DNA of 64,000 bases from an uncultured Pseudomonadota bacterium. GTDB taxonomy: Bacteria; Pseudomonadota; Gammaproteobacteria; Steroidobacterales; Steroidobacteraceae. Shown here piece after piece: positions 42,806-51,810 of this stretch. The position numbers were made by a program, and so were the translations under genes. Location: positions 228,331-292,330 of the forward strand of contig CAIRLC010000019.1 in assembly GCA_903879335.1 (NCBI GenBank), in the 5' to 3' direction. Within the stretch, counting starts at the first letter, position 1. Every line of letters begins with the position of its first letter. Below the pieces are notes generated by a model. It did not search any database and had not been told where the DNA came from. It saw nothing but the letters and a program-made list of their open reading frames with translations.

Positions 42806-43663
42806 ATGGGCATCGCGCGACTGCTGATCCTCGACGGCAACATCGCTGCCGTCCGCGCCACGCTGAATGCCGCGGTCGGCTACGACTCGGGCGTGGGCTA
42901 TGCGCGCATGCTGCGGCGCATTGATGCCCGGGTCGAGTGCGAAATCCTGCGCGTCGCAGACGGTCCGATCGCGCTTCCCGGCGGGACCGCGCTCGCCAAC
43001 TATGACGGCTGTGTCATGACGGGCTCAGCGCTCAACATCTACGATGGCGGTGCCGCAATCATCCGGCAAATCGATTTGGTGACCGCCGTCTTGCAGGCGG
43101 GTCTGCCGTTTTTTGGCAGTTGCTGGGGACTGCAGGTCGCCGCTGTCGCGGCCGGCGGACGCGTTGAAGCCAATGTCAAAGGCCGAGAGTTTGGGTTTGG
43201 GCGACGTATCGCACTGACTGATGAAGGACGCGCGCATCCGATGTACCTCGGTAAACCGGATGTGTTCGAAGCACCGACGATCCATCGGGACATCGTGACC
43301 GAACTACCCAGCGACGCCCAAGTCTTGGCGACGAATGAAATGGGGCTCCAGGCCGCGGCATTCCCATTGGGTCGCGGTACGGTATGGGGCGTTCAATATC
43401 ATCCTGAGTATGACCACGTTGATCTTGCGGCCGTCACTCGCCGTTACGGCCAAGCACTCGTCAATGACGGCACCTTTGCAACGGCTGAGGCCCTGGAAGG
43501 CTACGCGCAGGAACTTGAGCAGTTGCAAGCCGATCCTACTCATCGGGCATTGGTCTTTAGACACGGCCTCGGACCCGCCATGACCGACGAAACGCTCCGT
43601 CGGCTAGAGATCCGTAATTGGCTGATCCACCAAGTAGCGCCGCGGGCACAGCAACATGTCTAA
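42806..43663 (+). CDS. Class I glutamine amidotransferase-like gamma-glutamyl hydrolase
   Basis: A 285-residue class I glutamine amidotransferase-fold protein. The catalytic cysteine is C106 in F-F-G-S-C-W-G-L-Q, and H199 and E201 in G-V-Q-Y-H-P-E-Y complete the triad. No synthetase domain is attached, so it works as a stand-alone hydrolase. The analogous proteins PuuD and IpuF release glutamate from gamma-glutamyl intermediates; that step is missing from the leftward operon and would complete both routes. Start is three bases after the alcohol dehydrogenase stop; its end overlaps the permease gene by eight bases. Confidence 0.88.
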   Translation: MGIARLLILDGNIAAVRATLNAAVGYDSGVGYARMLRRIDARVECEILRVADGPIALPGGTALANYDGCVMTGSALNIYDGGAAIIRQIDLVTAVLQAGLPFFGSCWGLQVAAVAAGGRVEANVKGREFGFGRRIALTDEGRAHPMYLGKPDVFEAPTIHRDIVTELPSDAQVLATNEMGLQAAAFPLGRGTVWGVQYHPEYDHVDLAAVTRRYGQALVNDGTFATAEALEGYAQELEQLQADPTHRALVFRHGLGPAMTDETLRRLEIRNWLIHQVAPRAQQHV

Positions 43664-45056
43664 ATCGGTCTCCCTGGCGCGAACGCTCAGCGGTTGGCAC
43701 CTATGGGGTATTGCCGTCGGTCTCGTGATCTCCGGAGAATATTTCGGCTGGAGCTATGGCTGGGCTCAGGCGGGCACACTGGGCTTTTTGGTCACCACTG
43801 CATTCATTGCGGTGATGTATACGACCTTCATCTTCAGTTACACCGAACTGACTACAGCGATACCGCACGCGGGCGGCCCGTTTGCGTATAGCTACCGCGC
43901 CTTCGGCCCGATAGGTGGTTACGTGGCGGGCTTTGCCACCTTAATCGAGTTTTTATTTGCGCCGCCGGCCATCGCGCTGGCGATCGGCGCTTACTTGAAC
44001 GTGCAGTTTCCGGAACTACCGGCCCGCACAGCAGCGGTCGGCGCCTATGTGGTCTTCATGGCCTTGAACATCGCGGGCGTCACGATCGCGGCGACCTTTG
44101 AGCTGGTTGTGACTATTCTGGCGATCATCGAATTATTAGTGTTCATGGGCGTGGTGGCACCGGGATTCAGTTGGACCAATTACGTGGCGCATGGTTGGGC
44201 CGGCGCGCAGCACTTCAGCCGCGCGGCGTTACCCGGGATATTCGGCGCGATCCCCTTTGCCATCTGGTTCTTCCTCGCGATCGAGGGTGCCGCCATGGCT
44301 GCCGAAGAGGCCCGCGATCCAACCCGAACCATTCCACGGGCCTACATCGGCGGCATTGCCACCCTCGTGCTCTTAGCCTTCGGCACGATGCTGTTCGCGG
44401 GCGGGGTCGGCGACTGGCGCTTGATCGCGAACATCAATGACCCTTTACCTCAGGCCATGAAAACCGTCGTCGGCAGCACCTCCGGTTGGCTCCACTTACT
44501 GGTGTGGATCGGTCTATTGGGGCTGATCGCCTCGTTCCACGGCATCATCATGGGCTATTCCAGACAGATTTATGCGCTGGCTCGGGCCGGCTACCTGCCC
44601 CGCCGTCTCGCGCAAGTGCATGCGACGCGTCGGACACCCCATTGGGCGATCCTGATCGGTGGTGCCATCGGCATCGCCGCCATCTACTCGGACAACTGGG
44701 TCGTGATTGCCGGTCAACCACTCACCGCCAGCATCGTCACGATGTCCGCACTCGGCGCCATCGTGATGTATTTGACGAGCATCGCTGCGTTGTTTCATTT
44801 ACGCCGTCGCGAGCCGACACTCGCGCGTCCATTTCGGACACCCGTGTTTCCGCTATTCCCGGTGATCGCCGGCGTCATCGCTTTTGCCGCTTTGATCGCG
44901 ATCGTTTGGAATAACCTCGAAATCGCCCTAATTTTCGCCGGTGTCGGGCTGCTTGGCGGGCTGGTGACGTTCTGGCGTATCCGCACGGGTTCGCTAGCCC
45001 CATCCGCTGATGCGCTACTCGTCACCCCGGGTGACGGATTAGCGGACTCGGTTTAA
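43656..45056 (+). CDS. APC-family permease, ethanolamine-permease-like
   Basis: A 466-residue amino acid-polyamine-organocation permease with about twelve membrane helices. The opening G-W-H-L-W-G-I-A-V-G-L-V-I-S-G-E-Y-F-G-W near residues 13-32 followed by Y-G-W, and P-H-A-G-G-P-F-A-Y near 69-77, resemble ethanolamine permeases of the Eat/EutP-type group. It likely imports the amine that the first gene of the operon glutamylates. Ethanolamine itself is a good candidate, but other amino alcohols or amino acids cannot be excluded. The gene overlaps its upstream neighbour by eight bases. Confidence 0.85.
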   Translation: MSKSVSLARTLSGWHLWGIAVGLVISGEYFGWSYGWAQAGTLGFLVTTAFIAVMYTTFIFSYTELTTAIPHAGGPFAYSYRAFGPIGGYVAGFATLIEFLFAPPAIALAIGAYLNVQFPELPARTAAVGAYVVFMALNIAGVTIAATFELVVTILAIIELLVFMGVVAPGFSWTNYVAHGWAGAQHFSRAALPGIFGAIPFAIWFFLAIEGAAMAAEEARDPTRTIPRAYIGGIATLVLLAFGTMLFAGGVGDWRLIANINDPLPQAMKTVVGSTSGWLHLLVWIGLLGLIASFHGIIMGYSRQIYALARAGYLPRRLAQVHATRRTPHWAILIGGAIGIAAIYSDNWVVIAGQPLTASIVTMSALGAIVMYLTSIAALFHLRRREPTLARPFRTPVFPLFPVIAGVIAFAALIAIVWNNLEIALIFAGVGLLGGLVTFWRIRTGSLAPSADALLVTPGDGLADSV

Positions 45057-45098
45057 CCTTCCGTAATCCGGCCCTTGCTGAGTGTATCTGGAGACCGT

Positions 45099-46163
45099 AT
45101 GCGACGCCTCGCCCCCTTAGTCCTGGCCTTGATGGCCTTCCTCACGGTGTCTGTGGCCACCGCCGACGACTCGAAGCGCCTGCGCATCATCAGCTGGGCC
45201 GACTATGTGCCAGCAGATGTGATCGCCGATTTCCAGAAAGAAACCGGGATCAAAGTCGAGGTCACGCTGTCCAATAACGAAGAAATGATTTCAAAGCTGC
45301 GCGCCACCGGTGGCGCAGGGTTTGATCTGGCGCAGCCTTCGCAAGATCGAATCCTCGGGGCTCAGCAAGAGTTCAGGATCTATAAACCGATTGATCTCTC
45401 CAAAGTCCAGACGGCTGAGTTTTTGCCAGACCTCGTTGATACCGTTCGTAAGAACGCTTCCTTGGATGGCAAGCTCTACGCGCTGCCTTACGTTTGGGGC
45501 ACGGAAGGACTGGTCTACAACGGCAAAAAAACCAAGATCGCGGATTACACGGATTTATGCCGCGCTGACCTGAAAGGCAAGGTTGCGGTGCGACTGAAGC
45601 GGCCAACTCTGATGGCCTTTGCCTTCGCCTCAGGCAAAGACCCATTCGCCTTGTACAACAACGTGAAGGCTTACTCGGCACTGATGGACGAGGTTGGCAA
45701 AACACTCGCCGCCTGCAAGTCCAACTTCCGTTTCTTCTATGACAATAAAGACCAGCTATTAAATGGAGTCCGCTCCGGTGAGATCACCGCCGCCATGATG
45801 TGGGACTCGGGGGGGTGGAACTTAGGCCGCGAGAATCCCGACATCCACTTCATCAACCCGAAGTCGGGTGCGATTGCGTGGCTGGATACGTACGCCCTGC
45901 CGGCACGCGGCAAGAACGATGCTGGCGCCTATGCGTGGATCAACTTCACGATGCGCCCGGCGGTTGCAGCTCGAATCGCGAGGCAAATTGGCAATTTCAC
46001 GGCCTCCAAGGGTGCCGACGCGCTGATGGATCCGAAACTGAAAGCCCAATTTGCGGTAACGTTCCCCGATGGACTGAAAAATGTCCGGTGGTATCCGGCG
46101 ATTCCACCCGGGCTCGAGGAAATTGAAGGCAAGGTGCTGGATCGCATCAAGGCGGCGAATTGA
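45099..46163 (+). CDS. potD: Polyamine ABC transporter substrate-binding protein (PotD/PotF-like)
   Basis: A 354-residue periplasmic binding protein with a Sec signal peptide (about residues 1-23, cut near V-A-T-A-D-D). The mature start R-I-I-S-W-A-D-Y-V-P matches the PotD/PotF opening W-x-x-Y, and Y-A-L-P-Y-V-W-G-T-E-G-L near residue 127 is the family's ligand-side block. ATG 45099 is chosen for CTGGAG upstream. It would deliver spermidine, putrescine or a related amine to the permease encoded next. Only 43 bases separate it from the APC permease, so the importer and the gamma-glutamyl enzymes probably share one transcript. Confidence 0.92.
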   Translation: MRRLAPLVLALMAFLTVSVATADDSKRLRIISWADYVPADVIADFQKETGIKVEVTLSNNEEMISKLRATGGAGFDLAQPSQDRILGAQQEFRIYKPIDLSKVQTAEFLPDLVDTVRKNASLDGKLYALPYVWGTEGLVYNGKKTKIADYTDLCRADLKGKVAVRLKRPTLMAFAFASGKDPFALYNNVKAYSALMDEVGKTLAACKSNFRFFYDNKDQLLNGVRSGEITAAMMWDSGGWNLGRENPDIHFINPKSGAIAWLDTYALPARGKNDAGAYAWINFTMRPAVAARIARQIGNFTASKGADALMDPKLKAQFAVTFPDGLKNVRWYPAIPPGLEEIEGKVLDRIKAAN

Positions 46164-47278
46164 ATCACGCAGCCCATCCATCGACTGATCTCGAGGTCAA
46201 TGCTGTCGAAAAATCGTTCGCCGACTATCGTGCGGTGGATAGACTCTCATTCAGTGTCAACCGTGGCAGTTTTTTCTCAATTCTAGGTCCATCCGGCTGC
46301 GGCAAAACCACCCTGCTCCGGATGATTGCCGGGTTCATTCAGCCCGATGGCGGTGATATCCGGATCGGTGGCCGCTCAATGAGCGGCGTCGCGCCGAATC
46401 AGCGGCCCATCAATATGGTGTTCCAGCAGCTGGCGCTATTTCCGATGATGACCGTGGGTGAGAATGTCGCGTTCGGACTTGCGCGACGTGGCATGGGCAA
46501 AGCGGAGCGTTTACGCAAAGCAGAGGCGATGCTAGAACGCGTCAGTCTTGGCGGTTCCGCGCACAAAAAGGTGGATGCCCTATCCGGTGGTCAGCGACAA
46601 CGTGTCGCGATCGCCCGCAGTTTGGTTTTAGAGCCGACGCTGCTGCTGCTGGATGAACCGCTCGGCGCACTCGACCTCAAATTGCGTGAGCACATGAAGA
46701 TTGAGCTCAAGCAGTTACAGGCGGCTTTTGGGACCACCTTTGTCTACATCACCCACGATCAATCCGAAGCCCTCGTGCTGTCTGATCTAGTCGGGGTCAT
46801 GAATAAGGGTCGCTTCGAACAACTCGGCACACCGCAGTCGCTGTACTACGATCCGGCGACGCCTTTTGTGGCTGGATTCGTCGGCGCTAACAACCGGATC
46901 GCCGGGCGGGTCGACGCCATGGCCAGCGGACTCGCCACACTGACCACAGCGGAAGGCTGGACCCTTGAGGCGCGCACCAAAGGCGACGTGACTGTTGGAC
47001 AGGCGGTGCTCGCCTATGTGCGGCCGGAGGCGGCCGTGCTGGCTCGTGACCCGCACCAATTGCCGGGCTGTCGACGCAGCCACTCTGGCCGCGTCGACAG
47101 CGTGCTCTTTGATGGCGCGAACTCAGCGGTCCTCATTCAAGAAAGTCAGTCCAAGGTTGAGTTCCGGATAGCATTGCCGCAGACCGGACAGTTCTCCGAT
47201 CTTGTCCCAGGCGAAACCATTCATTTTGCCTTCGACGGGGAGCGCGCCGTCTGCTTTGCCGCCGGAGCGACCGCGTGA
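46160..47278 (+). CDS. potA: Polyamine ABC transporter ATP-binding protein
   Basis: A 372-residue ATPase. Walker A GPSGCGKT is near residues 44-51, the signature LSGGQRQR near 143, Walker B L-L-L-L-D-E-P-L-G near 163, and Y-I-T-H-D-Q near 200. A C-terminal TOBE domain occupies about residues 285-360. Translation starts at TTG 46160, inside a TTGA overlap with the potD stop. It energises the PotB/PotC permeases. Confidence 0.93.
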   Translation: MNHAAHPSTDLEVNAVEKSFADYRAVDRLSFSVNRGSFFSILGPSGCGKTTLLRMIAGFIQPDGGDIRIGGRSMSGVAPNQRPINMVFQQLALFPMMTVGENVAFGLARRGMGKAERLRKAEAMLERVSLGGSAHKKVDALSGGQRQRVAIARSLVLEPTLLLLDEPLGALDLKLREHMKIELKQLQAAFGTTFVYITHDQSEALVLSDLVGVMNKGRFEQLGTPQSLYYDPATPFVAGFVGANNRIAGRVDAMASGLATLTTAEGWTLEARTKGDVTVGQAVLAYVRPEAAVLARDPHQLPGCRRSHSGRVDSVLFDGANSAVLIQESQSKVEFRIALPQTGQFSDLVPGETIHFAFDGERAVCFAAGATA

Positions 47279-48153
47279 CCGACGCCGGCCCGCTCTGGAT
47301 GCGCAGGCTGCTACTCGGGCTCTTATTAGCCCCAGCGCTGCTTTGGTTGTTTTTATTGATCGTCCTGCCGCACCTGGATCTGGCCTTGGTGTCATTTCGC
47401 GAACGGGTCGCTCCGCGCGAATACGTCACCAGTCTGGCCCAGTATCGGACCTTTTTTATTGAACCTTTGTATTGGCAGATCTTTGTGCGCACCGCCATCC
47501 TCTCGGTGATCGCCACTGCGGTCACGTTGGTGGTGGCCTTCCCGGTGGCGTGGACGATTGCGAAGATCGCACGGGGACGCAGTGCCGCCTTGCTTTTCAT
47601 GGTCTGTCTCATTCCTTTCTGGGTCAGCGAAACCGTTCGCACCCTTGGTTGGATGATTCTGCTGCGTGAGTCCGGAGTAATGCCCGCCTTACTCGTCAAA
47701 CTCGGCCTGGTCGCAAGTCCACCTGAACTGCTCTACCACGACGCGACGATTCTGGTTGGGCTCGTATACACCTCCTTGCTCTTCATGATGGTGCCGCTCG
47801 TCAGCAGTCTTGAGAGCCTCGATAACGCGTTGATTGAAGCAGCCTATGACCTCGGCGCCAGCGGCTTCACCGTGCTTCGGACCATCGTCATCCCACACGC
47901 TGCGCCGGGAATTACGGCCGGCTGCATCGTGGTCTTCATGCTGACGCTAGGCAATTACCTGACCCCAAATCTCCTAGGGGGCACGAGCTCACAATGGTTT
48001 ACCGAACAGATTTATAACCAGTTCATTACCCGTTTTAACTGGGAACAAGGCGCTGCATTTGGCTTTTTGCTGCTCGCACTGTCGACCGGCATGGTCTGGC
48101 TCGGGCTTAAAGCCAGTGGACAACGGTTTGCCGACGTGATGCAGCGCGCATGA
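47275..48153 (+). CDS. potB: Polyamine ABC transporter permease, PotB-like
   Basis: A 292-residue permease with six hydrophobic segments. The E-A-A-Y-D-L-G-A-S motif near residue 185 is the coupling loop that binds the ATPase. GTG 47275 overlaps the potA stop by four bases (GTGA), and its own end overlaps potC (ATGA). It forms the membrane channel with PotC. Confidence 0.92.
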   Translation: MTDAGPLWMRRLLLGLLLAPALLWLFLLIVLPHLDLALVSFRERVAPREYVTSLAQYRTFFIEPLYWQIFVRTAILSVIATAVTLVVAFPVAWTIAKIARGRSAALLFMVCLIPFWVSETVRTLGWMILLRESGVMPALLVKLGLVASPPELLYHDATILVGLVYTSLLFMMVPLVSSLESLDNALIEAAYDLGASGFTVLRTIVIPHAAPGITAGCIVVFMLTLGNYLTPNLLGGTSSQWFTEQIYNQFITRFNWEQGAAFGFLLLALSTGMVWLGLKASGQRFADVMQRA

Positions 48154-49010
48154 TTCCGTCCCTCCCGAGACCGGTGTGGCTACGGGCGCTGAACACGCTG
48201 TACATCGTCGCGTTTCTGATTTTTCTATTCTTACCGCTGCTCACTGTCGCAGCCTTCGCATTCAACGATGCGCCATACCCAGCACCGCCCTGGCACGGCT
48301 TTACGCTGGACTGGTTCTTTGGGGATGAGGCCTCCGGTCGAATCGGTTTATTCCATGACAGCGAACTGCTGGATAGCATTTTGACGAGTGGACTTGTCGC
48401 CGCATGGGTCACCGCGCTATCGGTGACGGTCGGCACAACCAACGCTTTTTTGATGGAGCGCGCCCGCTTTCCCGGCCGGCAGGCGCTATCGGTATTGATG
48501 CTCGTCCCACTGGTCATACCTGGCGTGATTCTAGGCATCTCTATTTTGGCGTTTGCAAGCCGGTTGGCTGAATTCGCGGACAGTACCTTTGGTTGGGATG
48601 TCGAATTCCTGCGGCCCGGATTGCCGCTGGTGGTCGTTGGCCAGTTCTCCTACATCGCCGCAATCGCCACGCTCACGATCAGCGCTCGTTTAAAACGCTT
48701 TGATCGCACCTTGGAAGAAGCCGCGTTCAATTTGGGCGCCACGCGGGTGGCTGTGTTGTGGCACATCACACTGCCTTATTTACGGCCAGCCATGATCGGC
48801 TCAGCCGTCATCGCTTTCCTGATGTCTTTCGAAAATTTCAATACAACGCTGATGTTGGTCGGGGCAGATACACCACTGACTATTTTGATGTACGGTCGGA
48901 TGCGAGAGGGTGCAACGCCGGTTTTAAATGCGGTGAGCCTCTTCTTGATGGTCGCGTCGGCTATTCTGGCGTTATCGCTGATGCGGCGCAGCGAAAACAA
49001 AGTGGAATGA
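48150..49010 (+). CDS. potC: Polyamine ABC transporter permease, PotC-like
   Basis: A 286-residue second permease with six hydrophobic segments and the coupling motif E-E-A-A-F-N-L-G-A-T near residue 190. It is the last gene of the rightward operon and is separated from the convergent aminotransferase by 53 bases, in which I see no strong terminator. Confidence 0.92.
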   Translation: MIPSLPRPVWLRALNTLYIVAFLIFLFLPLLTVAAFAFNDAPYPAPPWHGFTLDWFFGDEASGRIGLFHDSELLDSILTSGLVAAWVTALSVTVGTTNAFLMERARFPGRQALSVLMLVPLVIPGVILGISILAFASRLAEFADSTFGWDVEFLRPGLPLVVVGQFSYIAAIATLTISARLKRFDRTLEEAAFNLGATRVAVLWHITLPYLRPAMIGSAVIAFLMSFENFNTTLMLVGADTPLTILMYGRMREGATPVLNAVSLFLMVASAILALSLMRRSENKVE

Positions 49011-49063
49011 ATGAGCATGCTTCGGTCAACCGCCAGGGCAGTCGAACGAAGCAACACCGCCGT

Positions 49064-50428
49064 TCAGCGCTCAGTCAGAGCAGCCGCCACCTCGGCGAAC
49101 GCCGCCACCAAGCGATCGATTTGGGCGGGCTGAGTCGCTGGGCACACCAACATCATGTTGTGAAACGGGGCGATCAGACAACCGCGATTCACGAGGCCGA
49201 TATGTACCGCCGCCTCGATTTCAGCGCAATGCGCGGCCATCGCCTCGGTGCCGTTGCGCAAAGGACCTGGAGCACACACAAATTCCACCCGAGCACCGAC
49301 GCGCACCACGTGCCAGGGCAAATCATGCCGCTTGATCGTGAGCCATAAACCCTCAGCAAGTCGGCTCGCCTCATGCTCCATGTGTGCGTACGCCGATGGC
49401 GTCATCACGTCCTCGAGCGTTGCACGCATCAGCGCCATTGCCAATGCATTGGCCGATAAGGTCGTACCCAAACCTGAATGACCTGCGGCCTTGGTGCGAC
49501 GAATGACGTCCCACGCTGTAGCAATCGCGTCGGTGAATCCCCAGACGCTCGCCGGCGTACCCCCGGCGATGGGCTTACCGAGCACGAAGATATCGGGCTC
49601 GAGTCCATGCGCTTGGGTATAGCCGCCTCGTCCCGTCGAAATCGTGTGAGTCTCATCAATCAGCAGCAGCGTACCGGTCCGTCGGGTGATCTCACGTAAG
49701 GCCGCGTGGTAGCCCGGGTCCGGCATGACCATGCAGCAATTCGTCATGACAGGCTCGGCCAGCACAGCGGCGACTGAACGGTCCGCCAATGCCGATTCCA
49801 TGCTTGGCAGATCGTTGAATTCCACCACTCGGGTCTGTTCAGTGAGATCAATCACCTGCCCGATCAAACCCGGCCGATTGCGCGACGCACCTTGATGTAA
49901 CTCAACATAGGTCTCATCGACGGCACCGTGGTAACAGCCATGCATCACTACGATCCGGTTACGTGCCGTGACGGCACGAGCGAGGCGAATAGCGAATCGA
50001 TTGGCATCTGAGGCCGTGGTGGCAACCTGCCAGTTCGGCAATCCAAACCGGGCTTGCAGCAATGAACCAACCGCATAGGCATCTGCCGTGGGCAGCATGT
50101 ATGTAAAGCCGCGACGTGCTTGACCCTCAAGAGCTGCCAAGACCGGCGCGGGCGAATGCCCAAACATGGAACCGGTATCGCCCAAACAAAAGTCGTGCAG
50201 CGTGTCCCCGTCAATGGTCTTGAGGGTTGCGCCCTGCGCTTCAGCCACCGCCAGCGGAAACGGTGACGGCCAATCCAGCATCCAATGCATCGGCACGCCG
50301 GCGTAAAACCCACGCGCCTGAGCAGCGGCGTGGGCTGACGCAGGATGCGCAGCGACGAACTGATCAGACTCCGCCTGCATGAAGTCATGCAGGCGTGACC
50401 GATCAATACCGCGAATCGACTCAGACAT
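49064..50428 (-). CDS. Class III PLP aminotransferase, glutamate-1-semialdehyde-aminomutase-like
   Basis: A 454-residue PLP enzyme. The domain shows L-G-D-T-G-S-M-F-G-H-S near residues 84-94, the cofactor aspartate in L-I-D-E-T-H-T near 261, and the Schiff-base lysine in F-V-L-G-K-P-I-A-G-G near 287-296. The general look is that of glutamate-1-semialdehyde aminomutase, but position at the end of a polyamine operon argues against haem synthesis. The substrate is unknown; an omega-amine or amino aldehyde from the polyamine route is a reasonable guess. ATG 50428 is chosen since GGGAG is spaced about ten bases upstream; ATG 50437 is too close to it. It overlaps the ligase gene end by eight bases. 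Confidence 0.85.
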   Translation of the reverse strand: MSESIRGIDRSRLHDFMQAESDQFVAAHPASAHAAAQARGFYAGVPMHWMLDWPSPFPLAVAEAQGATLKTIDGDTLHDFCLGDTGSMFGHSPAPVLAALEGQARRGFTYMLPTADAYAVGSLLQARFGLPNWQVATTASDANRFAIRLARAVTARNRIVVMHGCYHGAVDETYVELHQGASRNRPGLIGQVIDLTEQTRVVEFNDLPSMESALADRSVAAVLAEPVMTNCCMVMPDPGYHAALREITRRTGTLLLIDETHTISTGRGGYTQAHGLEPDIFVLGKPIAGGTPASVWGFTDAIATAWDVIRRTKAAGHSGLGTTLSANALAMALMRATLEDVMTPSAYAHMEHEASRLAEGLWLTIKRHDLPWHVVRVGARVEFVCAPGPLRNGTEAMAAHCAEIEAAVHIGLVNRGCLIAPFHNMMLVCPATQPAQIDRLVAAFAEVAAALTER

Positions 50429-51785
50429 AAAAGTCATACTCCCGCGGAATAATCTGCTCGATCAGATCGAGATATTCCCCGCGCTTCGTGATCGAAAACA
50501 CTTCTAAGAAGCGTCTCGGGATGTACTGGGTGAGCAACTGAGCCCCGACCAATCGGTCCAGTGCCACGATGAGATCTCCGGGAAATTCCGGATCACCGCC
50601 GCTGCTCAGACCCACCGCCGGCAGACCTGGGTCAATGCGGTGACGAATGCCGTGCAGCAGTCCTGCCAACATAGCGGCCATGACCAAATGGGGACTTGCG
50701 TCGGCTCCTGCCACGCGATGTTCCACCCGACGGGCGTCCCCATGCTGAGCAGGGATACGGAACGCGACGCTGCGATTATTTTCAGCCCACGCTCGAGAGG
50801 TGGGGACAAAGGAGCCAAGATAGCGCCGCTGGGAATTGAAATTCGGCGCAAACAATCCGAATGAATCGTATAACAACGCTTGCATCCCGCCGATTGCGTG
50901 TTTAAGCAACTCTTCCCCACCATCGGCACCAAATCGGTTTTGGCCTGCGTCATCGACGATGCTCGCGTGGATGTGCAAACCACTACCGGCCTCGTCGACG
51001 AAAGGCTTTGCCATAAAGGTGGCCTCCATACCCATCGAACGGGCTACGCCCTTAATTAAGCGCTTCAGTAGGACAGCTTGATCGGCTGACACTACAGGAT
51101 CTGCAATATGACTGAGATTGACCTCAAATTGACCGATGCCGTACTCAGATACACATCCAGCGACCGGCAAGCCCTGAACCCGAGCGGCTGAGTTCACAGC
51201 GTCGAGAAAAACGCCGTAATCGTCGACCGCTTCCATGGACAAATTCGCGCCACGACGGGGTGCCGAGCGGCCAGCATGGGCGCCGACACGAATGGTGCCA
51301 TCGTCCTCTCGCTTCGGATCTAGCAGATAGAATTCAAGCTCGCAGGCAACGACGGGGTGTATGCCTTCCGACCGACACATCGCAACCACATCCGCGAGGA
51401 TGCGTCGCGGGTCATACCAGAAGCCCTGTCCCGTCTGAACATGAGTCATCTCACACAGCACTTGCGCGGTCGGTTTACGGGTCCACGGGGCTCGGGTTAA
51501 CGTGCCCGGTAGCGGCCGTGCCGCCCCATCCGGATCGCCATCGCCACTACCATAGCCATGCCCTTCGATACCATAACCGCGAATATCCGCGATCAGTGAC
51601 GAGGCTGAGAATAAGACGCCACTCCGGAACAGGTTTGGCCCGTCCTCCGCTTCAAGACGTTTGCCCTGCAATATCCCGTTCGCATCAATGACAAAGGCGT
51701 CAATGGCCTCAATATCAGGGTTCTGTGCGAGGAATCGCTCCCATTCATTTACCGACGCATAAGTTCCGTTTTTCTGTTCATGCAT
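50421..51785 (-). CDS. Gamma-glutamylputrescine synthetase-like ligase (PuuA type)
   Basis: A 454-residue glutamine-synthetase-fold protein. Catalytic landmarks are V-A-C-E-L-E-F-Y near residues 150-157, V-S-E-Y-G-I-G-Q-F-E-V-N near 218-229, G-S-G-L-H-I-H-A-S near 274-282 and R-R-V-E-H-R-V-A-G-A-D-A-S-P near 362-375. It differs clearly from the other ligase in this window, and with the PuuB-like oxidase beside it fits gamma-glutamylation of putrescine or another polyamine. ATG 51785 follows GAGGGC; longer frames enter the upstream gene. It is in an operon with the oxidase, regulator and aminotransferases. Confidence 0.9.
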   Translation of the reverse strand: MHEQKNGTYASVNEWERFLAQNPDIEAIDAFVIDANGILQGKRLEAEDGPNLFRSGVLFSASSLIADIRGYGIEGHGYGSGDGDPDGAARPLPGTLTRAPWTRKPTAQVLCEMTHVQTGQGFWYDPRRILADVVAMCRSEGIHPVVACELEFYLLDPKREDDGTIRVGAHAGRSAPRRGANLSMEAVDDYGVFLDAVNSAARVQGLPVAGCVSEYGIGQFEVNLSHIADPVVSADQAVLLKRLIKGVARSMGMEATFMAKPFVDEAGSGLHIHASIVDDAGQNRFGADGGEELLKHAIGGMQALLYDSFGLFAPNFNSQRRYLGSFVPTSRAWAENNRSVAFRIPAQHGDARRVEHRVAGADASPHLVMAAMLAGLLHGIRHRIDPGLPAVGLSSGGDPEFPGDLIVALDRLVGAQLLTQYIPRRFLEVFSITKRGEYLDLIEQIIPREYDFYV

Positions 51786-51810
51786 GATGCCCTCTACTCG
51801 ACGTGTGCAC

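Noticed and set aside
49064..50428. Haem biosynthesis gene hemL
   Set aside because: The fold is similar, but the gene ends a polyamine operon and overlaps a PuuA-like gene; kept as an aminotransferase of unknown substrate.
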